A stretch of DNA of 64,000 nucleotides, from positions 21,666 through 85,665 of the forward strand of contig AZLU01000117.1 in NCBI GenBank assembly GCA_002224055.1. Direction: 5' to 3'. This document shows, in pieces, positions 1 to 9,961 of this stretch (within the stretch, counting starts at the first letter, position 1; every line of letters begins with the position of its first letter). The notes under the pieces were generated by a model that had not been told where the DNA came from, searched no databases, and saw only the letters and a list, made by a program, of their open reading frames with translations. The position numbers and the translations under genes were made by a program. The stretch is from Pezizomycotina sp. ARF18 (taxonomy: Eukaryota; Ascomycota).

Positions 1-1615
1 AATCGATACAGAAATGGGCACCGCAATCTGGGCACATGTACCTTTGCGAGAGTGCCAATTCGGGAGCCAACGTCTTCTTTAAAGCTTCGGATTGACCTTC
101 GAGCCGCTTTCTTTGCGTTTGGAGACCTCAGATCGGGGTTTTGATCCGAGGGAGGGAAAACTGTCAAGCAAGCGAAACAGTGTGAAGAATCCCTCGCTCT
201 GATGAAGCGAAATTTTTTTTTTTTTTTTTTTTTTTTTAGCTATCTAGCGGCATTTACCAGGAATAGGATTTAATGGGAGAGACCACTGACCTTTCCCACG
301 GTACTTCTACCAGTTCTTTAAAGGGAATAGGTGATGGTAGGACCTTGCCAAGTGAGTTGAAAGAACAAGCGTCATGTCACATATAGGGCATTCCGTCGGC
401 AGCTGGCACACTTTAGAAGAGCACCGCGGGCACAATATCGCCTTTGGTCAAATTGAGTGGCTATTCCCATAGCGACGATATGTGATTAGCTCAAAGTATC
501 GAGTTATATACGGAAATCGGGAAAGTCTACCTACCAAGCGCAAAAGGACGGCTTTTCCTCAACAATCCTAGAAGGAAATCCCATCATCAAGAGGCTAGGC
601 TGCTCAGTTTTTCCGTGCGTGTGACCGGGGAGTGGTAGCCTCTAAGACGAGGTCTCGAAAATGCCCCTCGTTCAAGACGACACGTAGGTTGCTAAATGGG
701 GGGGGGTCAGTATCGAATCGGCAAAATATAATGGACTATATAAATACGTACAATCATCGCCTCCATTAGTTTTTGTGCACAGCTCTCGGCAGACAGCTAC
801 TTGCGCGGCGAGCCCCACAATACGGACTTGGATCTTATCGTTGATTAGATCGGTGAGAGTTTGGTGGATATCACCTGGATCTGCTGAAGAAAGAGCTCCA
901 AAAACAATCAAAATTTCCCTTGTGCCGTGCAATGGCGTGTGACTACAGAATAAAACATAATTAGCAGGAAATCCTAGTCGGATAATAACGTCACCTTCTA
1001 CCGATAATGCTAGAGGGTATGTGTTCACAATAAAGCTGCTCTTGCCATCTGCAGCGCGTTTTGAAGACTCGCAGCACCCTTGGGTTCCATTCCGTAGCAT
1101 TTCTCCATCGCCGTCAAGTGCTCTGTCGGGTTTCCTGCCATGTCGCTTACCCTCACAGCGATGCCGTCATGCATGGCGATGATGCTAAGTTGCGAGATGG
1201 GGTTCTGTTCAAAGTATCGGTGATGAATTCCCTCGTATACTTCAGCATGAGCCGAAAACGGGTTGGGCGCAGGTCGCGTTCCGCCATGGCGGACGATATG
1301 TCTAGGACGAGCGTCATGTGGCGGATAATGCCGCGCTGGATCGGCGTCGTATCACGCAGCAGCCTTTTGCGCTTGCTAGCCTCCAGAAGGCCGGCGACGG
1401 TCGCAGCCAGACTCCCATCCGCTCCCTCAACGACTTGGTCCCAACTTCTTTGAACGTCTTCCCACGCCGCTCTTTTGTTCGGATCCGTTTTCTTCGCCGG
1501 GCGGTTACCCCCTCGGGCCCCTCCTTTGCCTCCGCCCGCTTTGTTGCCGGATCGTCCATGTTATGCGCAGCCTCGTCCCGCTACTCTCCATGATGAAATC
1601 CTCGTCCGAATCCAT
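1..1615 (-). CDS. SSL1: TFIIH core subunit Ssl1/p44 (3' end off the window)
   Basis: Ssl1 (human p44/GTF2H2) is a structural subunit of the TFIIH core, acting in RNA polymerase II initiation and nucleotide excision repair in the nucleus, where it binds the Rad3/XPD helicase. The start ATG at 1615 gives [13 protein letters not shown], followed by a basic stretch and the family's [12 protein letters not shown] segment. A von Willebrand A-type domain follows (ITP-type [14 protein letters not shown], then [20 protein letters not shown] and [14 protein letters not shown]). Downstream are the Zn-binding segments [29 protein letters not shown] and [13 protein letters not shown] at the window edge. 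A 25-base A run (coding sense) at 213-237 lies in what looks like the last intron. At least three frame changes occur; one near 315 fits loss of a single G (AAAGGAACTGG read as AAAGAACTGG). Family assignment is very secure; exact exon ends are not. Confidence 0.93.
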
Positions 1616-2512
1616 GCGGTAAAAAATCCCTTCCCGCCGTCTCGGTAGAGTGAGGGTTCTTTCGTTAGGGAACGAGCTACTGTCTATATGGCAGACAATA
1701 TTCGATGCGTGCTAGGAGCAGTTTCGTGGACTCCAGTTGTTTACTCCCCGGGCATAGTCCAGCACAAGGCCAGAAAAGTGGGAACCTTTCGAAAGGTTGA
1801 GTTCGGATGCTTTCAGCGCAGTTGTAGACAAACAAAAGTGAAAGAAAGACCCTTTTGCATTTAACCCTTTTTTGAGCCTCTTCTACTGTGTGCAAATAAA
1901 ATGCACGCACCTAAATTTTGTGTAACCAACCTGTTTGTCAAATAAGTAAACAGCGTGGTTCTCAACCATGGTTCAACCACGGTTTAACCGCTGTTAAACG
2001 ACATTTGAAAAGCGAAGTTTAATTTAACGATCCATCTGCATTCCGGACACTTAATGCCTATCTCTCTCGATAGGTACTGCTTAACTAGTAAATCATAGTT
2101 TACTTATATAGAAATACGACGTCTAGTATTGGTTGTGATTGCTATTCATTTTAGAAATAGGAACTAGTAAACTTGATGTCGCTTCCTACAGAACAGAGCT
2201 TAAGACAGGCTGCTTGGTAAGTAACTTTTCATGGCTTTTTTTTTTCAGTATATCATGAAAGAGCTTGAAGAACGGGAAGCAAACGGGTGGTAAAATTGGT
2301 TGTAATTATAAAGAACCCAATAATATGGAAACCAAGTTTCTTAGCTTAGGTGATCAAACAGCAAGTATAAAAGGCAAAAGGGGTTCGAAAGCAAAAGGCA
2401 TTTCATCAAATAAGATCATAATCGTCGGTGAAAAAACAGTAATGTCAAAAGCACAGCAAAATCTCCAGTTTCAAGCAATAATATATATCTTTCTTTATCC
2501 TCCTAGTATTCT
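1616..2512. other. Intergenic region upstream of SSL1
   Basis: I see no supportable gene. The stretch holds the SSL1 promoter on the minus strand, including three head-to-tail 11-base units at 1963-1995 (listed separately). An open frame at 2265-2603 on the plus strand has no recognisable features and overlaps the DPBB gene end. Confidence 0.5.
1963..1995. repeat. Three tandem 11-bp AACCnnnGTT units
   Basis: The units are CAACCATGGTT, CAACCACGGTT and TAACCGCTGTT, directly adjacent and without spacers. Each is a near-palindrome of the AACC...GGTT type, about 350 bp upstream of the SSL1 start. This looks like a phased binding-site array (grainyhead/CP2-type half sites are AACC/GGTT), but the factor is inference. 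Confidence 0.5.
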
Positions 2513-4030
2513 TCATGCCCAATGCCAGTCGATTGGTATCCTTCCTTGGCTTTCGCTTCCGATCATATCAAACGCTGCAGGCGAAAGATCGAGATCGTAC
2601 TGAACGCAAGCCGAACAACGATCCACCACAGTGACAATGACTTGATCCGCACGCTTTTCCAGGGCCACTGCATTGTTACCATTCTCGCGAGTATCATGCT
2701 CTTTCTCGATATGACGACCCCTCCTCAGTCCACTGGTCCAGGCCTTTGCAAATGTTGATGGTGAGCCATTCCTATACAAAGTGCCACGCTGACCAAGTTC
2801 TGTGCTATTAGCTCGATCTTTTCCCAACGCAATAGAAGTACTCAGGGTAGTGTTGAAGGAGTATATCGAGTATTTTCGGGGCGGAGTGGCGGTTGAAGAT
2901 GGCGAAGCAGTGCCTGTGATCTTGCCAGCATTATTCTTCATCGCTTTCGATCCCCATACTGTTTGAATCCTCCTTGCGCCTGATGACAATTTTCCTGCCG
3001 CAGTTTGGGTTATTGTTACTATTCGCGGTTCCGGAAGCATCGAACAGAACGTGGCTAAGAGCACATATCAAATCCGAGTCGGAGTTTTGGGTGCCGCAAC
3101 TTCCGATCCCGACTGACGGTGAATAGTAGGTAGCATCACCGGAGAATATCTGCTGGTTGACGGTGGTGCTGTGGAACTTAAATAGAAGTCTCAGTTAGCT
3201 TTGTGCTAAATATACAATTTTAAGCATGCCAACTTTTGAAAACACCTGTAGATTTCCTATGCAAAGAAAGAAGCAAAGCTAATCGAACGCATTTGCTTCT
3301 TGGTTGAGCACAACCTAACAGCTGGAACCACAATATGCCCTCCATCTTGGTTATCATATATTAACACTTTTCTTGGTGGGCCTTGAATGGCTGGGCCGGC
3401 GCTTGCACTACTAGAAGTAGAGTGCTCACTTCTACTAGAAGAAGGCTTGCTGGACGACGGCCTACTAATGGTAATAGCCTTTGTAGTTGTAGAAAAGGAA
3501 GTTGAACCCCCAACCACCTGCGTCAACGGCCCTCTCACGCTTGTCACTCCGCTGGAAGTATAAGTGGTCGGCGCAACGATGGTAGTTGAACCCCATCCAC
3601 AAGCGTCTTGACCTGCTGGACTTGAATATATTTGGATATACCGACCCTGGTTGTTGAAACGTGTATGTTACCCTTCGTATTTTTCGGAGAGCAACGTCAC
3701 GACTTCCCCGTTGATCGTCTGAACGACGGCGGTCGAAATCGTCTTTGTAGGTATCAGGACGTGTCCGTTCGATTGAGTTACTCCCGTGCGAACTTTGGTG
3801 ATTACCGCCTCCGATGCCGCTTCGGCTCTTCTTGATCCGCTTGACCCTCGAAGATAGAGCATTGCTGCCGGCAATAACACAGATGGCAATGATGAGACTA
3901 ACAACCGCAAGGTTATAAAGAAGGTCCTACGCCTAAGGCCGCATATGTGAAGGCTGTGTGGCTTTGAGTTTCCGGTGTAAGTAGGTCTGAATTGTCCCCC
4001 AGGGAGCTTTTCACGAATGGATGCCAGCAT
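2513..4030 (-). CDS. Membrane-anchored double-psi beta-barrel (RlpA/expansin-like) protein
   Basis: This is a fungal DPBB protein of the expansin/RlpA-like superfamily; relatives are cell-wall or secreted proteins and most have no proven enzyme activity. The start at 4030 gives MLASIREKLPGGQFRPTYTG, a short cytosolic N-terminus, then one hydrophobic segment (NLAVVSLIIAICVIAG), a Ser/Thr-rich stalk (STSFSTTTKAITISRPSSSK) and the DPBB. The first half reads SGDATYYSPSVGIGSCGTQ ... NPNCGRKIVI and the second half reads VIVTVVDRCSACVQYDLDLS PAAFDMIG ... GRIPIDWHWA, ending in a TGA at 2513. Between the halves is an unusual open insertion of about 110 residues rich in Ser, Thr, Asn and basic residues. 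An intron probably ends just before FHSTTVNQQIFSG near 3178. Several frame changes are needed. The fold assignment is firm; the substrate and function are unknown. Confidence 0.82.
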
Positions 4031-4273
4031 CGTTTCGATGTATATAATTATTAAGCGATTTTATAAAGCATATATATACGTGTAGGCAATGCAAATGCAA
4101 AACAAAAGCAATAAGACTGTAAAAGTAAAATTTGAAGCAAGAAGAAACATATCAGGCCTGTTAATGTACAGGTAAACTACAATCTCATATATATAGGGGT
4201 GGAGCTATTGGCATCGTGATCTTTACTAGGCGGTAGGTGACGACCAAATGTGTATGTATATATTCTCATGTAT

Positions 4274-4321
<48 letters not shown>

Positions 4322-5057
4322 TAGCAAATACATAAGTATTGTTAGCAATTAAATTACGGCACGACGTCCCAAAAACAGATACAGTGAGGGAAGGTCTTTC
4401 AATAATATTGCTACAGCTACTTAGTATTTTTTTCTCAATTGACTTTCAAAAAAAAAGGGAAGGAAGAATAGGAAAGAAGGGTGGTTGTGATCCCGTCCTC
4501 GATAAAGCGCAGTAGATACTGAGATGAAGTAAGTCGATATAAGCAGATACATCTTTATATTTTGACATTCTTGTTTATTGCATATTCAATATAAACCTCC
4601 TATAGCCGTAGAAAAACGTTATAATTCTATTGATTGAACCATTTTAGCCTACTTCTTAATTCCCCTGCTAAATATAGAAAAACCATTCGTTCTGGATATG
4701 AGGGCGTACGATTGGTAAGTATACTCTAATCATTTGATCTCGTACCTTTCAAAAAAAAAAAACTGTCTGGTTACGAGACTGGTCTCAGTCTTACACTGTC
4801 TACGCACACGGCCTTGTTAATACATAAGTATTATTGTCCTTGTTCTAAGCATATCCTAGGTTAATCTTAAATGCTACGATATATATATATAAGTAGAAGC
4901 CCCAATAGCTAAGAACCAACCGCCTTCCAAGTCGCAAATATAGAAAATTACAAACTATTATTATCGTTCCACTTGGCATACTAGTCTCCCGGAAACATCT
5001 CAAGGGACCTCGTAATAGGCCTTGTATATATTACAAAGATACCAAGAACAAGTATAA

Positions 5058-5094
<37 letters not shown>

Positions 5095-5519
5095 AAGAGA
5101 GAAAGGAATCTGTGATAAATTTCGTTGAAACGTTAGACCGAAAAAAATGAGTAAACAGCCACCATGAAAAAAAAAAAAAAAAAAAACTCCTAACGTACGT
5201 CGATATCGTCCACGCGCCTAACAAACCGAACAGACTGTTCATAACCCGACTTTTGAATAAAAAAAAAGCTAAACAAAACGGCCTCTTATTCGTTCTACAA
5301 GAAAAGTTGGGATGTTCCGTTGGCCATCCGGTATTGTGCACCTGAATAACACCCGCGCTGTACGCCAGTACAAAAATGCAAAACAACCCAGTTCCCTCAT
5401 AGTTGTCGAAAAAAATCTCCGAAAGAAATGAAAGCGTATTGCTTCATATATAGATATTAAGAGAAACTGTACAACTTATGATGCCGAAGAAACATTATGC
5501 CTTCGCAGCGCCGAAAACC
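4031..5519. other. Intergenic, A/T-homopolymer rich
   Basis: No gene is supported. The stretch contains a fold-back tract of 21 T followed directly by 28 A (4273-4321), a 34-base A run (5059-5092) and a run of about 19 A near 5167. Open frames here are low-complexity translations of these tracts. Confidence 0.5.
4273..4321. repeat. T21-A28 fold-back homopolymer tract
   Basis: Twenty-one T are followed directly by twenty-eight A. This is an uninterrupted inverted repeat with no loop, lying between the DPBB gene and the small membrane protein gene. Confidence 0.85.
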
Positions 5520-6008
5520 TCACGGTCCGTCTTGAGACGCCGGCGGCATTGTAAACTGTTGTTGATCTTCTTGCGAATGTGATGGTGGTGGTGGCGCTGC
5601 CATTTCAAAAACATGCGCTTGTTCGTATATAGCCTTGCCACCGCCGTTTAGCGGTTCATAATCTCCTTCGTAATCGTAGAAATGCGTCCGCTTGAAGAAA
5701 GCGTACGATTGCGCAAAGTCTTGCGCTGCCTCTGGTAAAGGAAAGCATTCTGGTTCGTGGAGCGCTACAGAGTCTACCCGCCGTTGCTCGCTGCTAGCGT
5801 TGTGCAGTTGTACTCTTCTCGCTTGAATAAGCGAAGTATCATTTTGGCTTTTTGTTTACGTTGGATAAACCTTCGCACGCTGATAACGATCACTGCGGCG
5901 GCAAAGAAGCCGCAAGCGTAAAGAGCGGAAGAGGAAGAGCGCTGCTGTGTTGGAGTCGTTGCGAGGCTGTCGTTACGACGGACGGAAAGAGGCGATATCG
6001 ATATACAT
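5520..6008 (-). CDS. Small single-pass membrane protein, unknown function
   Basis: I do not recognise a family. Joining two frames gives about 160 residues. The possible start at 6008 (MYIDIASFRP) is followed by NDSLATTPTQQRSSSS, one transmembrane segment ALYACGFFAAAVIVISVRRF, and a basic stop-transfer stretch (RRFIQRKQK). The cytosolic tail has acidic and aromatic residues (AQSYAFFKRTHFYDYEGDYE), then a proline cluster MAAPPPPSHSQEDQQQ and a Gln-rich end at a TGA at 5520. The topology would be short N-terminus outside, tail inside (positive-inside rule). The tail is consistent over more than 100 residues in one frame, which argues for real coding. The start is uncertain because a frame change is needed before the membrane segment. 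Confidence 0.5.
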
Positions 6009-8316
6009 CCTTGTTTCGTTTATATTGTGCGATAGTAATGCTTTTTTGGAAAGGCAGAGGATAGTTGGCGAGTGAACGAGTAAATGGAGAGCTTAGATTT
6101 ACACAGCATGAAGCTGCTTCCAAAAATCTAAAATCTAAAATAAGCGGGAAAAGAATTATATAACTACTTGATATTGTGATATTTGCCGGATTTCGGGAAC
6201 ATAAAAAAAAATGAAAAAGAAACGACAGGCCGCGGCTGCTCATCTTATACTCTTTCTTGCGCAAAGATACTAAATATATCTTCAAGCTTCTCTTCTGTTC
6301 CTTTTTCTTTTCTTTTTTTTTTAGGTCCCGTTTTTCATAGGCAGGGGGAAGGCGAAGGGGAAAGGAGAAAAGGACCTTTCATCCTTCATCTGATCTGAGA
6401 TTGTCAGTAGTATTAAGTGTGAGCGGAGCTTCGATCGGTATGTACGAAATAACACCCCGTTTCGCGTTTACCCATATTGCCATACCACCACCATACGTTC
6501 AGCAGTCATGCCAGTCCAACATTAATTTTAATGGTTTAACTTAACTAACACATTTCGCCTTCCAGACTGCCCTAACATCGGAAAATAAGATGTGCCGCCC
6601 AGGCACCATTTTCGACATTAACCCGTTTAGTGCTGTTTCTGGTTCAGCTCGCGGGGAGGAAAAAGCCTGGCCACAGAAAAGATTTCTGGGTGTCTGGAAC
6701 TTAGCGACTGCCCCAAATAAAATAAAATAAAATAAAAAAGAACAAACGAGCAATCGGTAAATCCCTCTTCCGTGAGGGCCCTGGGGCCTGCAGTAGGAAA
6801 AGAGAGCCTCAATCGCCTCGTGGCGGGCCTCGTCACCACCAACTTCTCTTACCAAGATCTACACTCACATTCCAGAAAAAGGCTGTTATCCCTAAAAATA
6901 ATATATATTGGGAGGATATTTGTAAAAAGGGCAGGGAAAAAAAGAAAAACCAGCAGGAACTGGATGGTTCCAGCTCCTGCAAGCTGCACCTTTGGCGAAA
7001 GGCGAGGGCAGTAGTAAAAAAAAATCCAACTTATCCTATTATGGGCGTTCTAGAAGGCAAATTGACCCTGGCTCAAGGGAAAAAAAGGCTTGGGGGGAAT
7101 TTGGAATAAACAGGATAATTTTGCGTACAGGAAAAAAAAAAAAAGGAAAAAAAAAAAAAGGAAAAAAAAATAGAAGACTGCGCCTCAACTTCATGTGCCA
7201 TGCAACACACGAAAAGTAACACCTACGACACCCACATGCTAATAAGCTCTTAACATGAAAAAAATAATAATACCTCTAGTGCGTCATCAGCCAATAAGAC
7301 TTTGCGAGGTGCAAATCGTACGAGGGGCACAAGAAGTATATCATGCTTTGCTTGGATGCACGATGAGGACATGTGCGACAATTCTTTTTAAAAAACGTGA
7401 GTAGGAGGAGGAGGCGAAATACATTTATATCAACGGCAAAAGGCAAAGACATGGTTTGAGGTAAAAACCCTGTATAAATTGCGTCGTGCTTTTTATTATC
7501 TATTTTTCCCTTTTTCTTTCTCGCTTTTGCTCCCCGAAAGTTTAAACGAAAAACCGGGTTTGGAATGAACGAGAACAAGAAACGAGATGGGGAATTACGC
7601 GTATAAATTGCGTTTATTGCAAGGGCAAAGCTGAGATAATATTCAGAAACGCGACTCTGAGTGGCGGTATCTTTAATTTCACCATCTACCTCCATGGTTC
7701 TAATTTGTCTTTTTTGTAATAGAGTTTCCAACATCTCGAATCATACATGACGGTTGTTCGCAAGTAGATAGCACTGGTCGCATTCTAAAGTTATTACTCG
7801 GACATATGGAATAGTGTCTTCGATAAACAAATTGTAGCAACAATTCACCATAGGAGGAAAACGTACGCGTAGAAGGGAAGAAGGCGAAAATACACAGCTG
7901 ACCATAATGGTTTAATAATGAAAGGCAATGAAAAGAACATGAATGGTGACAATTTAGTTGAGTTATTAAGAAAAGAGATTTTATTTTTCGAAGGATTACA
8001 TGCGAAACAAAATAGGGCTTAATACACTTATTTACAGATAGGAAAAATGAATCAAGAAATGCAAGTGAGAAACTGTGCCATCAAGGAGTCAATGATATGG
8101 ATTTCGTAAATAGAATGTCGTTGTAATTATAATGCTACAGAAACTACCCATGTTCCCTTTCCCGATCCCTCCCGGCCAAACAATATCCCCCCCAAAAAAA
8201 ATTTGGAAAGATGTTTCGCGAAGAAAAGGAAAAAGTGTTAAAACAAATTACAAGAAGAAACGCGTTTTGCCAGCTGTGTCCGGCGATGTAACATCAAATG
8301 GACGTCCTGCGCCATT
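6009..8316. other. Intergenic, no supportable gene
   Basis: Several open frames of 60 to 150 codons lie here on both strands (for example 6541-6855 and 7276-7734, minus). They are built on A-rich or T-rich low-complexity sequence, and I find no domain, signal peptide or convincing splice structure. The left part probably contains the promoter of the membrane protein at 5520-6008. Confidence 0.45.
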
Positions 8317-9961
8317 TCAGCTCTCAGAGAATCTTGCCTCCAGTTGAGCACCATTGAGGACCTGAGTAATCCCTTCAGGGCTAAGATTAACGCCGTTGTG
8401 GCCGCCATGGGTCAAGCAACCACGCAGGTACAACCTTCACCGCAGTGACAGTTGGACCCTTCCGAGCAGCAGCCAAGACGGTAATCGATGTGGAAAAACT
8501 CCGACGCTGGAGCAGCAAGCCCATCCTCGGAGGTAGAATTTGGTTGGGCTAGACTTTCCCTTCGGCTAACGGCAAAGTCATCTTCCTCTGCAGGGGCAAC
8601 TGGGGGCGGGGCATCGGATGATACCCGTTCTCCTTAAAAGTCGACCCGTCGGCGATGAGATGTGTAGGCCAGCGTGCGGTAGGATATGAGGCGAGGATAT
8701 TCTGCTCGACGAGCTATCAACGTCCTCTGACCCGGGATACGACATGCCTCCAAGTGCTTCCCGCATACTTCGAACGTAATCGAGGGTTTTCTTGTTGAAC
8801 GGATGCGTCGCGCAACCCAAACAATTGCAGGAAGGCCCGCAGTTACATTCGTGTGCAGCGGCAGGGCTATAATCGCCATTAAAAAACCCGTTCCGTTCTG
8901 AGGAGTACCGTTGTGTTCACCCGGCGTAGGCGTGCCTAGAGCAACTTGCGGATTGAGAAACTGCACGTTTTCCACGTGACCTGGGAAGTAATTGCTTTGC
9001 TGCATGATTGGGTAGCCATGTTGAGGAACGTGGCTCTGATAGACTTGAAAAGGGAGGCGTTGGCTAGGATGTTTTGCCTGCTCATGGCCATGCAATAGTA
9101 TCGAGCCCATGGCCGTGTTAGGCATTACATGGCTCTCAGTTTCGTCACGTGAGTTGTATCGTTCTCGTGGATATGGCATTTGGAATTCGGGGTGTTTAGG
9201 ATCCATGATGGGGCGCTCGGTCTCCGAAACATTGTCGGCTTCGGAAAGCCTGTCGGCGAGTCTTGGTAGTGTCCGCCTGGTACGTAGGGGCTGCTGATAC
9301 CATCGCCATTGCTTTCGGCTGACGAATCCGCTTCGCCATTCGACGTTCCATTTTCCTTCGCGATGCCGTTTGAGCCGGAGCCGGAGCACAACACGACGAT
9401 GACCCGTTCAATTTCTCTTCCGCCTTCGGCTTGCAACAAGATGACGACGATGCTGGGGCCGCACCAACGTTGTTACTGCTACAACAGCCACCTTCCCTTC
9501 CAAAGCAGGATCTAATACCGATGTTAAATCGTCTGATTTGGTAAGCTGTGCTGCCGCCGCAGCTTTGCGCTCAGCATTTAATGCCTGTCCAATGACTTTG
9601 CGTCGCTTTGACGTTTCGCCGCTTTCGTTGAACTTAGATGAGGTCCGCACTTGCAAGAAGAGACTTTCGGAATGGCAACTCTTGTAACTTCGCAGCTGCA
9701 GCTACCGTTTCATGGGGGCAGGACGATAGCGGCCGCCCAGGTTTACGGACTCGAATCAATATACGGTCTCCGTGGGTACACTTGGACGAGCGGTGGCCGC
9801 GCATGCATGGTTCGCTAAATAATCAGGAGCTGATTAGCTCTAGATATCCAAAGCCTAAAGTAGCTAGGACGAGCGAAAGGGATGTCATAACTGGCGGAGG
9901 GGCTTTTTTTTTTTTTTTGGGGAACTTACCACGCATATTTAACTCCATTGATAATTGGCAT
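8317..9961 (-). CDS. Copper-fist transcription factor, GRISEA/MAC1/CUF1-like
   Basis: This is a nuclear copper-sensing DNA-binding protein; relatives switch on copper uptake genes (MAC1, GRISEA, CUF1) or copper detoxification genes (ACE1/AceA). Exon 1 (9961-9930) encodes MPIINGVKYA plus the first two bases of a Cys codon, and a 115-bp intron (9815-9929) splits that codon. The copper fist reads C-EPCMRGHRSSKCTHGD, then RVRKPGRPLSSCPHE and VTRVAIPKVSSCKCGP: the zinc site, the RGRP-type minor-groove hook (here KPGRP) and the copper-binding cysteines. Two C-terminal cysteine clusters follow, CNCGPSCNCLGCATHPFN and CHCGEGCTCVGCLTHGGHN. Both fit CxCx3CxCx2CxxH, the copper-sensing motif of the MAC1/GRISEA branch. 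The protein is about 500 residues, stopping at 8317. At least three frame changes are needed. The copper-uptake branch is inferred from the paired motifs. Confidence 0.92.

Noticed and set aside
6541-6855. Minus-strand open frame of about 100 codons with a readable segment EVGGDEARHEAIEALFSYCR
   Set aside because: The frame runs into a TTTTA repeat that translates to low-complexity aromatic sequence. There is no recognisable domain and no clear splice partners, so coding status is not supported.
7276-7734. Minus-strand open frame of 152 codons
   Set aside because: Composition looks like translated AT-rich non-coding DNA (Phe/Leu/Lys runs) with no domain, signal peptide or conserved neighbour.
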